Positions 47,523 to 59,264 of a stretch of DNA of 64,000 nt are shown here, piece after piece. The notes beneath the pieces were generated by a model that was not told the DNA's origin, ran no database searches, and saw only the letters and a list, made by a program, of their open reading frames with translations. Each line of letters opens with the position of its first letter. Within the stretch, counting starts at the first letter, position 1. Origin of the DNA: Roseibium limicola (GTDB taxonomy: Bacteria > Pseudomonadota > Alphaproteobacteria > Rhizobiales > Stappiaceae); the NCBI RefSeq assembly GCF_017313085.1, contig NZ_JAFLNF010000002.1, positions 248,001-312,000 of the forward strand. Reading direction: 5' to 3'. The position numbers and the translations under genes were made by a program.

Positions 47523-48965
47523 TCAGAACAAAGCTCCCGCAGCCGCCAGAGTGCCTTCCACGAAGATGCCCGGCATCAACCAGAAGAAGATGACGAAGAC
47601 ACTCGACAGGCCAAGCACAACGCGAAGTTCCACCGGCATTTTCTCAAAGGCTTCCTTCGGCTCGTCGAAGTACATCACCTTGATGATCCGCAGGTAGTAG
47701 TAGGCACCGACCACGGACAGCACAACGCCAATGATGGCAAGCGGATACAGCCCGGCTTCGACCGCAGCCGAGAACACATACCACTTGGCAAAGAAGCCGA
47801 TGAATGGCGGAATGCCGGCCAGAGACCACATCAGGATAGCCAGCAGGATCGCCATCATCGGATTGGTCCGGCTCAGGCCCGCCAGTTCGTCGATCTCCTC
47901 GACCATGCCTTCCTTGCGGCGCATCGCCAGAATGCAGGCGAAGACCCCGAGCGTCATGGCCAGATAGGCTGTCATGTAGAAGAGGACGCCCTGCACACCA
48001 ATCTCGTTCCCGGCAGCCAGGCCGACCAGCGCATAGCCCATGTGACCAATCGAGGAATAGGCCATCAGTCGCTTGATGTTGGTCTGACCGATCGCCGCAA
48101 AGGCCCCGAGAGCCATTGAGGCAATCGCTACAAAGACGATGACCTGCTGCCAATCGGAGGTAACAGGCTGGAACGCGTCGATGACGACACGAATCAGCAT
48201 GCCCATCGCCGCAACCTTGGGGGCCGCAGCCAGGAAGGCCGTCACCGGCGTCGGCGCACCTTCGTAGACATCCGGCGTCCACATGTGGAACGGCACGGCG
48301 GAGATCTTGAACGCGATACCGGCCAGCATGAACACCAGACCGATGATCAAGCCGAGCGACGCCCCGGAATGCGCCAGATGTTCGGCGATCTGCGGGAAGC
48401 CGACCTGACCGGAGAAGCCATACACCAGCGACATGCCGTACAGCAGCATGCCCGACGACAACGAACCGAGAACGAAATACTTCAGACCGGATTCAGTCGA
48501 ACGCACGCTGTCCCGATTGATCGAGGTGATCACGTAGAGCGCGAAGGACTGCAGCTCCAGCCCGAGATAAAGCGCGATCATGTCATTGGCAGACACCATC
48601 AGCATCATGCCAACGGTCGCCAGCAGGATCAGCACCGGATACTCGAACTTGTCGAAGGCCTGGCTTTTTGCATAGGCCCAGGACATGGCAATGGCGAAGA
48701 ACGACCCGATCAGGATCAGCAGCTTCAGATAGTAGGCATAGCCATCCAGAATGAACGCCCCGTTGAAGGTCTCCCCCTGCTGTGCCCCGAAAGGCAGCAC
48801 GAAGAGCGCCGTCGCCGCGATCAGCCCCATGGCCATCCCATTGACCAGCGGGCTGACCCGGTTGCCACCGAAGACACCGACCATCAGCAGAACCATCGCG
48901 CTCAGCGCGAGGAAGATCTCTGGCAAGGCCGGAAGGAGATCAGGCATTTGTGTCACGTCAGACAT
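47523..48965 (-). CDS. nuoN: NADH-quinone oxidoreductase subunit N
   Basis: 480 residues with about 14 membrane helices; one of three antiporter-like proton-pumping subunits of complex I. The family segment has the discontinuous helix and key Lys/His ([32 protein letters not shown]) and [15 protein letters not shown] near the C-terminus. Last nuo gene, followed by birA. Confidence 0.96.
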   Translation of the reverse strand: MSDVTQMPDLLPALPEIFLALSAMVLLMVGVFGGNRVSPLVNGMAMGLIAATALFVLPFGAQQGETFNGAFILDGYAYYLKLLILIGSFFAIAMSWAYAKSQAFDKFEYPVLILLATVGMMLMVSANDMIALYLGLELQSFALYVITSINRDSVRSTESGLKYFVLGSLSSGMLLYGMSLVYGFSGQVGFPQIAEHLAHSGASLGLIIGLVFMLAGIAFKISAVPFHMWTPDVYEGAPTPVTAFLAAAPKVAAMGMLIRVVIDAFQPVTSDWQQVIVFVAIASMALGAFAAIGQTNIKRLMAYSSIGHMGYALVGLAAGNEIGVQGVLFYMTAYLAMTLGVFACILAMRRKEGMVEEIDELAGLSRTNPMMAILLAILMWSLAGIPPFIGFFAKWYVFSAAVEAGLYPLAIIGVVLSVVGAYYYLRIIKVMYFDEPKEAFEKMPVELRVVLGLSSVFVIFFWLMPGIFVEGTLAAAGALF

Positions 48966-48990
48966 TGGCTTTCATCTCGCCTTCACGGGT

Positions 48991-50511
48991 TCAGTGGGCG
49001 GGCGCGGCTGCATGCTGGATCTGTCCAGCCGCGTCCAGCGCTGCCTGATAGTTTTGGATCAAGTTGTCCACCGCGCCCTGGGTCACATCCATGATCGCCA
49101 TCGGGTAGAAACCGAAGAAGATGGTCAACACGATCATCGGCACGAGAATGACTTTCTCACGCAGGTTCAGATCGAGCATGCCTTTCAGGCTTTCCTTCTC
49201 CAGCGGTCCGAAAACCACCCGCCGATACAGGAACAGCGCATAGGCAGCCGACAGAATCACACCGGTGGTGGCAAACAGGGCCACCCAGGAATTCGCCTGG
49301 TACGCGCCCATCAGGGTCAGGATTTCTCCGACGAACCCGGAGGTGCCCGGCAAACCGACATTGGCCATGGTGAAGATAAGGAAAGCCACTGCATATTTCG
49401 GCATGCGGGTGACAAGGCCACCGTAAGCCGAGATCTCGCGCGTGTGCATCCGGTCGTAGATCACCCCGACGCAAAGGAACAGCGCGCCGGACACGATACC
49501 ATGGGACAACATCTGAAAGATGCCGCCCTGCAGCCCCTGCTCGTTCATCGTGAACAAGCCCATGGTCACATAACCCATGTGGGCGACGGACGAATAAGCG
49601 ATCAGTTTCTTGATGTCCTGCTGCGCCAGCGCCACCAGAGAGGTGTAGATGATCGCCACCACTGACAGGGTGAAGACCATCGGCGCGAACATGTCGGAGG
49701 CAATCGGGAACATCGGCAGCGAGAAGCGCAGGAAGCCGTAGCCACCGAGCTTCAAAAGGATACCGGCCAGAATGACCGAACCTGCGGTCGGCGCTTCCAC
49801 GTGCGCATCCGGCAACCAGGTATGCACAGGCCACATCGGCATCTTCACCGCAAAGCTGGCAAAGAAGGCGATCCACAGCCAGGTCTGCATCCCGGCCGGG
49901 AAATCATGCTCCAGCAGCACCGCGATGTTGGTGGTTCCCGCGTCCCAATACATCGCCATGATGGCGATCAGCATCAAAACCGAGCCAAGCAGTGTGTAGA
50001 GAAAGAACTTGTAGGACGCATAGACACGTCGCGCGCCACCCCACACGCCGATGATCAGGAACATCGGGATCAGTCCGGCCTCGAAGAACACGTAGAACAC
50101 CAGCAGATCCTGCGCGCAGAACACGCCGATCATCAGGGTTTCCAGCACGAGGAAGGCGATCATGTATTCCTTCACCCGCTTCTGCACGCTCTCCCAGGAG
50201 GCGAGAATGCAGAACGGCATCAGGAAGGCCGAGAGAACGACGAAGAGGATCGAAATCCCGTCGACACCCATCCGGTAGGAAATGGCCCCACCCAACCAGT
50301 CGCTGTCTTCAACGAACTGGAAGCCCGGGTTGTTGTAATCGAACCAGCCCCAGAGGAACAGCGAGACGGCAAAGGTGAACACCGTGGTGACCAGCGCAAC
50401 CCGCCGGATGTTGAGCTTGCCCCCTTCATCGTCACCTGGAACCAGGAGGATGAAGAGAACGCCTACCAGCGGCAGGAACGTGACCGTGGAGAGAATTGGC
50501 CAATCGATCAT
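48991..50511 (-). CDS. nuoM: NADH-quinone oxidoreductase subunit M
   Basis: 506 residues, polytopic, antiporter-like. Conserved Glu in [20 protein letters not shown] and [20 protein letters not shown]; the antiporter motif [19 protein letters not shown] and the Lys-bearing [19 protein letters not shown] are present. The ATG shares one base with the nuoL stop. Confidence 0.97.
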   Translation of the reverse strand: MIDWPILSTVTFLPLVGVLFILLVPGDDEGGKLNIRRVALVTTVFTFAVSLFLWGWFDYNNPGFQFVEDSDWLGGAISYRMGVDGISILFVVLSAFLMPFCILASWESVQKRVKEYMIAFLVLETLMIGVFCAQDLLVFYVFFEAGLIPMFLIIGVWGGARRVYASYKFFLYTLLGSVLMLIAIMAMYWDAGTTNIAVLLEHDFPAGMQTWLWIAFFASFAVKMPMWPVHTWLPDAHVEAPTAGSVILAGILLKLGGYGFLRFSLPMFPIASDMFAPMVFTLSVVAIIYTSLVALAQQDIKKLIAYSSVAHMGYVTMGLFTMNEQGLQGGIFQMLSHGIVSGALFLCVGVIYDRMHTREISAYGGLVTRMPKYAVAFLIFTMANVGLPGTSGFVGEILTLMGAYQANSWVALFATTGVILSAAYALFLYRRVVFGPLEKESLKGMLDLNLREKVILVPMIVLTIFFGFYPMAIMDVTQGAVDNLIQNYQAALDAAGQIQHAAAPAH

Positions 50512-52508
50512 CAGTGTGCTCCTCCGGTGCTGGCACCGGTAAACATCGACCAGGTGATCAGGGCGGCCACCCCGATCAGCATGGCAAAGGCGTAGTGGTA
50601 GAGATAGCCGGTCTGCAGCTTGACGACCCAGGTGGTGACATTCTGCACGCGGGCAGCGACACCGTTCGGGCCATAGCCGTCAATCACGGTGCCATCCCCC
50701 TTCTTCCACAACGTGCGGCCCAGCCACATGGAAGAACGCACGAACAGCAGGTTGTACAATTCGTCGAAGTACCACTTGTTCAACAGGAACTGGTACAGCC
50801 CCGAATGCTGCTCGGCGAGCTTCTTCGGCAGATCTGGCCGGCGGATGTAGAACAGATAGGCGACGAGGAGGCCCCCGACCATCATCACGAAGGGCGAGAC
50901 CTTCACCCAGGCCGGCACTTCATGCATGTCGTGCAGAATGTGGTTCTCCGGCCCCATGAAAATGGCGCCTTTCCAGAACTCGGCAAAGCCCTCACCGACG
51001 AAGACGCCGTAGAACACCATGCCCGACAGAACGGCCCCGACCGACAAAAGCAGCAGCGGCACAATCATCACCCACGGGCTTTCATGCACATGGCTCATGA
51101 CGTCGACCGGCGCTCGAGGCTTGCCGTGAAAGGTCATGAAGGTCAGACGCCAGGAATAGAAGGACGTCAGGCCGGCCGCGAACACCGTCAGCCAGAAGGC
51201 GTATTGCGCCATGCCGTTGTGGCCCGCGTAGGCCGCCTCGATGACCGCATCCTTGGAAATAAAGCCGGCAAAACCGATGTGTGTGAACGGAATGCCGACA
51301 CCGGTCAGAGCGACCGTGCCGATGAACATCGTCCAGTAGGTCCAAGGAATATGCTTTCGCAGGCCGCCCATCTTGCGCATGTCCTGCTCATCGGAAACCG
51401 CATGAATGACGGAACCGGCGCAAAGGAACAACAGCGCCTTGAAGAAAGCATGGGTGAACAGGTGGAACACCCCGATGGAGTATGCCCCCGTTCCGAGCGC
51501 CACGAACATATACCCCAGCTGCGAACAGGTGGAATAGGCAATTACGCGCTTGATGTCGTTCTGCACCAGACCGATGGTCGCGGCAAAGAACGCCGTTGTT
51601 GCGCCGAAAAAGGTCACGACGGTCAGCGCGGTATGCGACAGCTCGAACAGCGGCGACAGACGCGCCACCATGAACACACCCGCCGTCACCATGGTCGCGG
51701 CATGGATCAAGGCCGACACCGGGGTCGGGCCTTCCATCGCATCAGGCAGCCAGGTGTGCAGCAGAAACTGCGCCGACTTGCCCATCGCGCCCATGAAGAA
51801 CAGCAGGCAGACAATCGTCATCGCCGAATGGGCATCAAGCTGATAGCCGAGGAACTCCAGCACTGGCGCGTGGCCCTGTCCGGACGTTTCCATCAGGCCC
51901 TGAGCATTGGAGAAGATGGTCTGAAAGTCGATGGATCCGAAGATGTAGAAGGTGCTGAAGATGGCAAGTGCGAAACCGAAGTCACCAACCCGGTTGACGA
52001 CGAAAGCCTTCATCGCAGCCGCATTGGCCGAGGGCTTGTGATACCAGAAGCCGATCAGCAGATAAGAGGCAAGGCCCACGCCCTCCCAGCCGAAGAACAT
52101 CTGCAACAGGTTGTCTGAGGTCACCAGCGACAACATGGCGAAGGTGAACAACGACAGATAGGCAAAGAACCGCGAACGATGCGGGTCATGATGCATATAG
52201 CCGCGCGAATACCAGTGCACCAGCGCCGAAACGGAGTTGACCACCACCAGCATGACAACGGTCAATGTGTCGATACGCAGGCCCCAGGAAACATTGAGAG
52301 CACCTGCGCTGATCCAGCGCATGATTTCGATCTGATACAGACCCGTCTCGCCGTAGCCGACAGAGAAGAAGGCGACCCAGGAGAGGATCGCTGAGGCCGT
52401 CACCAGGCTGGCGGTCACGAGTTCGCTCGCCTTGGACCCGATCATCCGCCCGAAAAGGCCGGCAATCAGAAAGCCGATCAGCGGCAGGAATACGATGGCC
52501 GTATACAT
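50511..52508 (-). CDS. nuoL: NADH-quinone oxidoreductase subunit L
   Basis: 665 residues, with 16 or so membrane helices including the C-terminal lateral helix (HL) that runs along the membrane arm, and a terminal helix. Motifs: [60 protein letters not shown]. Most distal proton-pumping subunit. It lies 6 bp from nuoK. Confidence 0.97.
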   Translation of the reverse strand: MYTAIVFLPLIGFLIAGLFGRMIGSKASELVTASLVTASAILSWVAFFSVGYGETGLYQIEIMRWISAGALNVSWGLRIDTLTVVMLVVVNSVSALVHWYSRGYMHHDPHRSRFFAYLSLFTFAMLSLVTSDNLLQMFFGWEGVGLASYLLIGFWYHKPSANAAAMKAFVVNRVGDFGFALAIFSTFYIFGSIDFQTIFSNAQGLMETSGQGHAPVLEFLGYQLDAHSAMTIVCLLFFMGAMGKSAQFLLHTWLPDAMEGPTPVSALIHAATMVTAGVFMVARLSPLFELSHTALTVVTFFGATTAFFAATIGLVQNDIKRVIAYSTCSQLGYMFVALGTGAYSIGVFHLFTHAFFKALLFLCAGSVIHAVSDEQDMRKMGGLRKHIPWTYWTMFIGTVALTGVGIPFTHIGFAGFISKDAVIEAAYAGHNGMAQYAFWLTVFAAGLTSFYSWRLTFMTFHGKPRAPVDVMSHVHESPWVMIVPLLLLSVGAVLSGMVFYGVFVGEGFAEFWKGAIFMGPENHILHDMHEVPAWVKVSPFVMMVGGLLVAYLFYIRRPDLPKKLAEQHSGLYQFLLNKWYFDELYNLLFVRSSMWLGRTLWKKGDGTVIDGYGPNGVAARVQNVTTWVVKLQTGYLYHYAFAMLIGVAALITWSMFTGASTGGAH

Positions 52509-52514
52509 TTGCCC

Positions 52515-52823
52515 CTAGCCTTTCATCGAATTGATGTCTTCCACGGCAATCGAGCCGCGGTTGCGGTAATAGACCACCAGGATCGCAAGGCCGATGGCAG
52601 CCTCGGCGGCCGCCACGGTCAGCACCAGCATGGTGAAGATCTGACCCATGAGATCTCCCAGGAAGGAAGAAAATGAGACCAGATTGATATTCACCGCCAG
52701 GAGCAGAAGCTCGATGGACATCAAGATGACAATCACATTTTTCCGGTTCAGAAAGATCCCGAAGATCCCGATCGTGAACAGAATGGCTGCGACCGTCAGA
52801 TAGTGCGACAGACCGATTTCCAT
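52515..52823 (-). CDS. nuoK: NADH-quinone oxidoreductase subunit K
   Basis: 102 residues, three membrane helices. The conserved glutamates are in [18 protein letters not shown] and [20 protein letters not shown]. MrpC-like subunit forming part of the E-channel and proton path. Confidence 0.97.
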   Translation of the reverse strand: MEIGLSHYLTVAAILFTIGIFGIFLNRKNVIVILMSIELLLLAVNINLVSFSSFLGDLMGQIFTMLVLTVAAAEAAIGLAILVVYYRNRGSIAVEDINSMKG

Positions 52824-52938
52824 GGGCGCCTCGCCGTGCTCCCTCTCGTTTCATCCAACCGGAAACCGGGCGCGGAGTGGAACCGCCCGGACCGGACTAA
52901 CTTGCGTCTCCGCGCTCTCAATACGAGCGCGGCAGTTC

Positions 52939-53553
52939 TTAAAGGCCCTTGCCCGACTCGACCTTCCGAATTTCGATCGACGTCGCCGGGGTGCGGGCAA
53001 CCTGTGCAGAAATATCCTGCCGTTTGACGAATTCCTTGTGGCGCAGGGTCAGGACGATGGCACCGATCATGGCAACCAGCAGAATGAGACCCGCCACCTG
53101 GAAGAAGAAGACGTATTTGGTATAGAGCACCGAGCCGATGACAGAGACGTTCGACATTGCCTCCAGCGCCGGCATCGGCTCTGCCGTATGCCCAACCAGC
53201 TCAGGTGAGATCACCCAGGCTCCAAGTCCAAGCACCAGCTCGATCAGCAGCACAATGCCAACCATCGCGCCAACCGGCATGTATTGCAGGAAGCCCTGAC
53301 GAAGTTCGACGAAATCGACATCGAGCATCATCACGACGAAGAGGAACAGCACCGCCACTGCACCGACGTAGACGACGATGAGCAGCAGCGCCAGATACTC
53401 GGCTCCCAGCATGACGAACAGTCCGGCCGAATTGACGAAGGCCAGAATGAGGAACAACACCGAGTGAACCGGGTTTCTGGAGGCAATCACCATAAAGGCG
53501 GACGCCACCGTCACACCGGCGAAAAGATAGAAAAAGAGCGCACTCAGGATCAT
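52939..53553 (-). CDS. nuoJ: NADH-quinone oxidoreductase subunit J
   Basis: 204 residues, five membrane helices. The third helix contains the flexible glycine-rich region YLALLLIVVYVGAVAVLFLF (pi-bulge). The 115-bp gap to nuoK carries a C/G-rich inverted repeat (CCGGGCG..CCGCCCGG near 52870), and the 103-bp gap to nuoI carries GGCCGG/CCGGCC near 53573. Confidence 0.96.
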   Translation of the reverse strand: MILSALFFYLFAGVTVASAFMVIASRNPVHSVLFLILAFVNSAGLFVMLGAEYLALLLIVVYVGAVAVLFLFVVMMLDVDFVELRQGFLQYMPVGAMVGIVLLIELVLGLGAWVISPELVGHTAEPMPALEAMSNVSVIGSVLYTKYVFFFQVAGLILLVAMIGAIVLTLRHKEFVKRQDISAQVARTPATSIEIRKVESGKGL

Positions 53554-53656
53554 AGGAGACCTGCCTGTCGTCTGGCCGGAACCGGCCGGGAGTGGGCTGC
53601 AGACAAGGACCGGATCGTCTTGTCGGCTGCCCGGATTAACGTTACGTCATGCGCCC

Positions 53657-54145
53657 TTAGCGGTACGGCGCATCGAGTTCGAGATTGCGGGCAATTTCCC
53701 GCTCCCACCGATCCCCATTCGCGAGCAGCTTCTCCTTGTTGTAGTAGAGCTCCTCACGGGTTTCGGTGGCAAATTCGAAGTTAGGGCCCTCGACGACCGC
53801 ATCGACCGGACAGGCTTCCTGACAGAAGCCGCAGTAGATGCATTTCACCATGTCGATGTCGTAGCGCGTCGTCCGACGTGTGCCGTCGTTGCGCCGCGGA
53901 CCAGCTTCGATGGTGATCGCCTGCGCCGGGCAGATGGCCTCACACAGCTTGCATGCAATGCAACGCTCCTCCCCGTTGGGATAGCGGCGCAGAACATGTT
54001 CTCCACGGAAGCGCGGGCTCACTTCTCCCTTTTCAAAGGGGTAGTTGATCGTCGGCTTCGGCTTGAAGAAATAGCGCATGGCAAGGAAGAACGCCGAAAC
54101 GAACTCCTTCAAGAACAGCGATTTAGCGGCCTGATCAAGTCCCAT
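53657..54145 (-). CDS. nuoI: NADH-quinone oxidoreductase subunit I
   Basis: 162 residues from the ATG at 54145 ([15 protein letters not shown]); 18 upstream codons overlap the gap and are unlikely. Two [4Fe-4S] motifs, [12 protein letters not shown] and [12 protein letters not shown], form clusters N6a and N6b that pass electrons to N2. Confidence 0.96.
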   Translation of the reverse strand: MGLDQAAKSLFLKEFVSAFFLAMRYFFKPKPTINYPFEKGEVSPRFRGEHVLRRYPNGEERCIACKLCEAICPAQAITIEAGPRRNDGTRRTTRYDIDMVKCIYCGFCQEACPVDAVVEGPNFEFATETREELYYNKEKLLANGDRWEREIARNLELDAPYR

Positions 54146-54171
54146 CGCTCGTGCCTTCCTTAAAACGTCCC

Positions 54172-54408
54172 TCAGCCGGCAAGTGACACGCCGGCCCAAT
54201 ACCCGATCATCGGAAATCCGACCATCGAACCTACAAATACCAAGGCCTTTATCTGGCCCCGGTAGCGGACGAGCAAGCTGCCTTCAGCTCCCTCCCCCTT
54301 CTTTTTCTCAGCCATCGCCCCAAGGATCCCGGTCAGGATCTTGGCATCGACCCACCCCAGGTATGCCCCCAGGATGGCACCGATCACGCCAACGAGTGAC
54401 GGACTCAT
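54172..54408 (-). CDS. Small membrane protein inserted between nuoH and nuoI, function unknown
   Basis: 78 residues starting [20 protein letters not shown], with hydrophobic segments at about 3-32 and 53-76 separated by a charged, Lys/Glu-rich loop ([12 protein letters not shown]). Glycine-rich helices suggest close packing. It starts 22 bp after nuoH with a GGGGG ribosome site and ends 26 bp before nuoI, so it is co-transcribed with complex I. I do not recognise a family. It could be a lineage-specific accessory or assembly subunit. Confidence 0.7.
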   Translation of the reverse strand: MSPSLVGVIGAILGAYLGWVDAKILTGILGAMAEKKKGEGAEGSLLVRYRGQIKALVFVGSMVGFPMIGYWAGVSLAG

Positions 54409-54430
54409 ATTCGTGTGCCCCCGGCGCGGC

Positions 54431-55489
54431 TCAAGCCGCCCCCGGTGCCCAGCCAGTGATCATCAGCACAGCGGCGACGATCACGACCATGGCCAGCGAC
54501 AACGGCAGGAAGACTTTCCAACCCAGACGCATCAGCTGGTCATAGCGATAACGCGGTACCATGGCCTTCACCATGGCGATCATGAAGAACACCATGAACG
54601 ACTTGATCAGGAACCAGATGATCCCCGGCACCCAGGTGAAGGGCGCAAAGTCGAACGGCGGCAGCCATCCACCCATGAACATGATGGTCATCAGACCGCA
54701 CATCAGGCAGATGGAGACATACTCAGCCAACATGAACATCATGTATGGGGTTGAGCCATATTCCACCATGAAGCCGGCAACCAGCTCGGATTCGGCTTCC
54801 GCCAAATCGAACGGAGGCCGGTTCGTCTCAGCCAGAGCCGAGATGAAAAATACGACGAACATCGGCAGCAGCGGCAGCCAGTACCAGTTCAAGAAGCTGA
54901 GCCACGGCAGGCCAATGGCACTTGCCAGGCCGGTCTGCTGCGCCAGCACGATTTTCGACAGGTTCAAGGAGCCTGCGCACATCAGCACCGTCACGATGAC
55001 AAAGCCGATGGACACCTCATAAGAGACCATTTGAGCCGCCGACCGCAGGGCCGACAGGAACGGATATTTGGAGTTGGAGGCCCAACCGCCAATGATCACG
55101 CCGTAAACCCCCAGCGACGACACCGCGAAGATGTAGAGGATGCCAACGTTGATGTCGGCAATCACCCAGCCCTCGGCAACGGGCATCACCACCCAACCGG
55201 CCAGCGCCAGAACCACCGACACCAGTGGCGCCAGCAAGAACAGAACCTTGTTCGAGCCCGACGGGATCACCGGTTCTTTCAAGACGAACTTCAAAAGATC
55301 GGCAAAGCTCTGAAACAGTCCCCAGGGACCAACCACGTTCGGCCCGCGACGGATCTGCACAGCAGCCCAGATCTTGCGGTCCGCCAGCAGGACGTAGGCG
55401 ACGATAACCAGCAGCACCACCATGAGGAGGACACTCTGGAAGGCCATCCAAAGGAAAGGAAAGCCGTAGGTCGTCATGAAATCCGACAT
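54431..55489 (-). CDS. nuoH: NADH-quinone oxidoreductase subunit H
   Basis: 352 residues, eight membrane helices. Conserved quinone-chamber loops: [40 protein letters not shown] with the acidic residues linking to the E-channel, and [15 protein letters not shown]. Membrane anchor for the peripheral arm. Confidence 0.97.
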   Translation of the reverse strand: MSDFMTTYGFPFLWMAFQSVLLMVVLLVIVAYVLLADRKIWAAVQIRRGPNVVGPWGLFQSFADLLKFVLKEPVIPSGSNKVLFLLAPLVSVVLALAGWVVMPVAEGWVIADINVGILYIFAVSSLGVYGVIIGGWASNSKYPFLSALRSAAQMVSYEVSIGFVIVTVLMCAGSLNLSKIVLAQQTGLASAIGLPWLSFLNWYWLPLLPMFVVFFISALAETNRPPFDLAEAESELVAGFMVEYGSTPYMMFMLAEYVSICLMCGLMTIMFMGGWLPPFDFAPFTWVPGIIWFLIKSFMVFFMIAMVKAMVPRYRYDQLMRLGWKVFLPLSLAMVVIVAAVLMITGWAPGAA

Positions 55490-55504
55490 GTTTCGCCCCT
55501 GCCC

Positions 55505-57601
55505 TTATTCCGCAGCTTCGGCCGCGCGCGCCTTGGCGAGAGCGGAACATTCCGCCATCGTCTTGGAGGCCCGTGCGATCGGGTTCGTGAGATAGAATTC
55601 GTTGACGGCGTTGGCAAAGCCTGCCGCTTCGAGATTGCCTGCCAGCTTGGCCAGATTGTCCAGCTCGCCGTCCACCACCGGTTCGATGCCGTCAATGGTG
55701 AGAAGGTGCGGATGATCCTGCCCTAGCTTGGCACGCAGCTCGGTCAAGCTGTCGAACGGCAGCTGCTGTCCGAGAACCGCAGAAAGTGCCCGAAGGATGG
55801 CCCAGTCGTCGCGCGCATCACCAACCGGGAACCCGGCGCGGTTTGCCACCTGAACCCGGCCTTCCGTATTGACGTAGATACCGGACTTCTCCGTGTAGGT
55901 CGCCCCAGGCAGGATCACATCGGCTGTATGTGCGCCACGGTCGCCGTGGGTGCCGATGTAGACGGTGAACGTCTGGGCGAAAGCGCCCATGTCCATCTCG
56001 TCGGCTCCCAGCAGGAAGACGGCATCCAGCTCACCGTTTTCGCCGGCATGCTGCATGTCGAGAACCGACTTGCCGCCTTCACCGGGAACGAAACCGATAT
56101 CCAGGCCACCGACGCGGCTGGCGGCAGTGTGCAGAACGTTGAAGCCATTCCAGTCAGCGCTGATTGCACCCACAGACTGGGCAAGCTTGGCCGCATGCCC
56201 CAGGATAGACGCACCATCGACACGGGCCAGAGCCCCCTGACCGACGATGATCATAGGCTTCTTGGCGGCCTTCAGCACGTCGAGGAAGCTGTTCTTTCCA
56301 GCAATCAGATCGCGCAGCGTGTCAGTGCCAGCACCCAGATACGTGGTTTCATAAGTCAGGTCGGCCGCCTGACCGATAACACCGACCTTCAGTCCCCCCT
56401 TGCGCCACTGCTTGCGGATCCGGGCATTCAGCACCGGAGCCTCGAAGCGCGGGTTCGAGCCAATGATCAGAACCGCGTCTGCCTCTTCAATCCCCTCAAT
56501 CGTGGAATTGAAGGTGTAGCTGGAGCGGCCGTTGTCCGGATGCAGCTTGGCACCGTCCTGACGACAGTCGATGTTGGTCGAGCCGAGGGAGGTCATCAGA
56601 CCCTTCAGGGCATACATTTCCTCAACCGTGGCAAGGTCACCGGCAATCGCGCCAATGCGCGCTCCGTCCGTGTCCTTGAGCTTGTCGGCGATGATCTGGA
56701 ACGCCTGAGACCAGGACACTGGCTGCAGACGACCGTCGATCTTGGCGTAAGGCTTGTCGAGACGCTGGGTGCGCAGCCCGTCCCAGATGTAGCGGGACTT
56801 GTCGGAAAGCCATTCCTCGTTCACCGCCTCGTTGAGACGCGGCAGAACACGCATGACTTCCTTGCCTCGAGTGTCGACCCGGATGGCTGATCCGACAGCA
56901 TCCATCACGTCGACACTTTCGGTTTTCACCAGCTCCCAGGGACGTGCCTGGAATTCGTAAGGCTTGTGGGTCAGCGCTCCAACCGGACACAGGTCGGCAA
57001 CATTGCCCTGCATCTCGGACGACAGCGCGGCCTCCAGATAGGTGGTGATTTCGGCATCTTCACCGCGACCGATGAGCCCCATATCCGTCACGCCGCAGAC
57101 TTCCGTGGTAAAACGAACGCAGCGGGTGCAATGGATGCAGCGGGTCATGATCGTCTTGATCAGCGGCCCGATTTCCTTGTTTTCAACGGCACGCTTGTTT
57201 TCATGAAAGCGCGTGCCATCGACACCATAGGCCATCGCCTGATCCTGCAGATCGCATTCGCCACCCTGGTCGCAGATCGGGCAATCCAGCGGATGGTTGA
57301 TCAGGAGAAACTCCATCACACCTTCTCTGGCCTTTTTGACCATCGGGCTCTTGGTTTCCACAACTGGCGGTTCACCGTTGGGGCCCGGTCGCAAGTCCCG
57401 AACCGACATGGCACAGGAGGCGGTCGGCTTGGGCGGTCCGCCCTTCACTTCCACCAGGCACATGCGACAGTTGCCAGCAATGGACAGGCGCTCGTGGTAG
57501 CAGAAGCGCGGCACCTCGGCGCCGGCTGCCTCACACGCCTGAAGCACAGTGAAGTCCGACGGGACTTCAACTTCATTGCCGTCGATGATCAGCTTCGTCA
57601 T
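55505..57601 (-). CDS. nuoG: NADH-quinone oxidoreductase subunit G
   Basis: 698 residues. The N-terminal [2Fe-2S] cluster N1b is bound by Cys34, Cys45, Cys48 and Cys63. A His/Cys cluster N5 (HPLDCPICDQGGECDLQD) and [4Fe-4S] N4 (CIHCTRCVRF ... CPVGAL) follow. The remainder is a molybdopterin-oxidoreductase-like fold without Mo binding. The start overlaps the stop of the pentapeptide-repeat gene by four bases. Confidence 0.97.
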   Translation of the reverse strand: MTKLIIDGNEVEVPSDFTVLQACEAAGAEVPRFCYHERLSIAGNCRMCLVEVKGGPPKPTASCAMSVRDLRPGPNGEPPVVETKSPMVKKAREGVMEFLLINHPLDCPICDQGGECDLQDQAMAYGVDGTRFHENKRAVENKEIGPLIKTIMTRCIHCTRCVRFTTEVCGVTDMGLIGRGEDAEITTYLEAALSSEMQGNVADLCPVGALTHKPYEFQARPWELVKTESVDVMDAVGSAIRVDTRGKEVMRVLPRLNEAVNEEWLSDKSRYIWDGLRTQRLDKPYAKIDGRLQPVSWSQAFQIIADKLKDTDGARIGAIAGDLATVEEMYALKGLMTSLGSTNIDCRQDGAKLHPDNGRSSYTFNSTIEGIEEADAVLIIGSNPRFEAPVLNARIRKQWRKGGLKVGVIGQAADLTYETTYLGAGTDTLRDLIAGKNSFLDVLKAAKKPMIIVGQGALARVDGASILGHAAKLAQSVGAISADWNGFNVLHTAASRVGGLDIGFVPGEGGKSVLDMQHAGENGELDAVFLLGADEMDMGAFAQTFTVYIGTHGDRGAHTADVILPGATYTEKSGIYVNTEGRVQVANRAGFPVGDARDDWAILRALSAVLGQQLPFDSLTELRAKLGQDHPHLLTIDGIEPVVDGELDNLAKLAGNLEAAGFANAVNEFYLTNPIARASKTMAECSALAKARAAEAAE

Positions 57602-57921
57602 TGGCTGCTATCCTCGCGACATTCTTCCTTGGCCTGATAGGCGTCCAGAAGTGCCGTCACCTCAATTCCATCAATCGTCATGCCATGCAGGTTACAGTCG
57701 GAAATCTGCGCGCCTGCAAGATTGGCGTTCTCGATCTTGAGCCCAGCCAGGTTGAGATCATTCAAGACCCAGCCGGACATATTCACGTTCTGAAAGCTGC
57801 CGCCGGACATGTTCACGTCCTTGTAGCTGCCACCAGACAAATTCACGTTCTCAAAGGCGCAGCCCGCAAGGCTCACGTCCAGAAGGGATGAGGCAGAGAG
57901 ATCACTCTCAACGACGTCCAT
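57598..57921 (-). CDS. Pentapeptide-repeat protein inserted between nuoF and nuoG
   Basis: 107 residues from the ATG at 57921, which has AAGGA about ten bases upstream; a GTG at 57948 is possible but too close to its ribosome site. About 16 tandem pentapeptides run from residue 6 to 85 (for example SYKDVNMSGG, SFQNVNMSGW, ANLAGAQISD), predicting a four-coil right-handed square beta-helix, then a short acidic helix. It overlaps nuoG by four bases and starts 32 bp after nuoF, so it is translated with complex I. Known pentapeptide proteins range from gyrase protectors to structural proteins; a role here is unknown. It could aid NuoF/NuoG assembly. Confidence 0.8.
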   Translation of the reverse strand: MDVVESDLSASSLLDVSLAGCAFENVNLSGGSYKDVNMSGGSFQNVNMSGWVLNDLNLAGLKIENANLAGAQISDCNLHGMTIDGIEVTALLDAYQAKEECREDSSQ

Positions 57922-57953
57922 CTGATGTTTTTCCTTGCGGATCTTCACGCCCC

Positions 57954-59255
57954 TTACTCCGCCGCGACCATCACCGGAGCCGCTTTCGGCTTGGCGATGT
58001 AATCATCGATACGCTGTTCGATGACTGGTCGGAAATTCTTGATCAAGCCTTGGATTGGCCAGGCCGCTGCGTCGCCAAGCGCGCAGATTGTGTGGCCCTC
58101 GACCTGCTTGGTCACGTTGAACAGCATGTCGATTTCTTCGCGAGACGACTGGCCCTTCACCATGCGTTCCATGACACGCCACATCCAGCCGGTGCCTTCG
58201 CGGCACGGCGTACACTGGCCGCAGCTCTCATGCTTGTAGAAGTAGCTGATGCGGGCAATGGCCTTGATGATGTCGGTCGACTTGTCCATGACGATGACCG
58301 CTGCCGTGCCGAGGCCGGAGCCGAGCCCGCGCAGACTGTCGAAGTCCATCGGTGTGTCCTTGATCTGCTCCGCTGTCAGGCACGGTACCGAAGACCCGCC
58401 CGGAATCACCGCCAGCAAATTTTCGTACCCACCGCGAATGCCGCCGCAGTGCCGGTCCATCATTTCGCCGAACGGCATGCCGAGTTCTTCCTCGAACGTC
58501 GCGGGCTGATTGACGTGACCGGATACGCAGAAGAGCTTCGTGCCGGTATTGTTCGGCGTCCCGAGACCGGAGAACCAGGCACCGCCACGGCGCAGGATTG
58601 TCGGCGCCACTGCGATGGACTCAACATTGTTCACTGTCGTCGGGCAGCCATAAAGACCAACGTTCGCCGGGAACGGAGGCTTCAGGCGCGGCTGGCCCTT
58701 CTTGCCTTCCAGGCTTTCCAGCAGAGCCGTTTCCTCGCCACAGATGTAGGCGCCGGCACCGTGGTGAACGTAGATGTCGAAATCGTAGCCGTTCTTGTTG
58801 TTCTTGCCGATCAGGCCGGCATCATAGGCCTGGTCGATCGCAGCCTGAAGCCGCTCACGTTCACGGATGAACTCGCCACGCACATAAATGTAAGCGGCAA
58901 TCGCGTTCATCGCATATCCGGCAAGAAGACAGCCCTCGACCAGCGTATGCGGGTCATGGCGCAGAATTTCACGGTCCTTGCAGGTGCCTGGCTCGGATTC
59001 ATCGGCATTGACCACGAGGTAAGCCGGACGACCGTCGGATTCCTTCGGCATGAAGGACCACTTGAGGCCGGTCGGAAAGCCTGCACCGCCGCGACCGCGC
59101 AACCCGGAAGCCTTCATCTCGTCGATGATCCAGCTCCGGCCTTTCTCGATCAGACCTTTGGTGCCATCCCAGTGCCCACGCTTTTGCGCGCCTTCAAGAC
59201 CCCAGTCGTGCAGACCGTAGATATTGGTGAAGATGCGATCCTGATCCTTCAGCAT
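57954..59255 (-). CDS. nuoF: NADH-quinone oxidoreductase subunit F
   Basis: 433 residues. NADH site [16 protein letters not shown] site [19 protein letters not shown], and the [4Fe-4S] N3 motif [11 protein letters not shown] near 350 plus the downstream Cys in [13 protein letters not shown]. Entry point for NADH electrons to complex I. Confidence 0.97.
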   Translation of the reverse strand: MLKDQDRIFTNIYGLHDWGLEGAQKRGHWDGTKGLIEKGRSWIIDEMKASGLRGRGGAGFPTGLKWSFMPKESDGRPAYLVVNADESEPGTCKDREILRHDPHTLVEGCLLAGYAMNAIAAYIYVRGEFIRERERLQAAIDQAYDAGLIGKNNKNGYDFDIYVHHGAGAYICGEETALLESLEGKKGQPRLKPPFPANVGLYGCPTTVNNVESIAVAPTILRRGGAWFSGLGTPNNTGTKLFCVSGHVNQPATFEEELGMPFGEMMDRHCGGIRGGYENLLAVIPGGSSVPCLTAEQIKDTPMDFDSLRGLGSGLGTAAVIVMDKSTDIIKAIARISYFYKHESCGQCTPCREGTGWMWRVMERMVKGQSSREEIDMLFNVTKQVEGHTICALGDAAAWPIQGLIKNFRPVIEQRIDDYIAKPKAAPVMVAAE

Positions 59256-59264
59256 ATCGATCTC

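Noticed and set aside
50496..52118. 540-codon open frame antisense to nuoL
   Set aside because: NuoL is unmistakable on the other strand. The plus-strand product is His/Arg/Gln-rich without structure-like periodicity.
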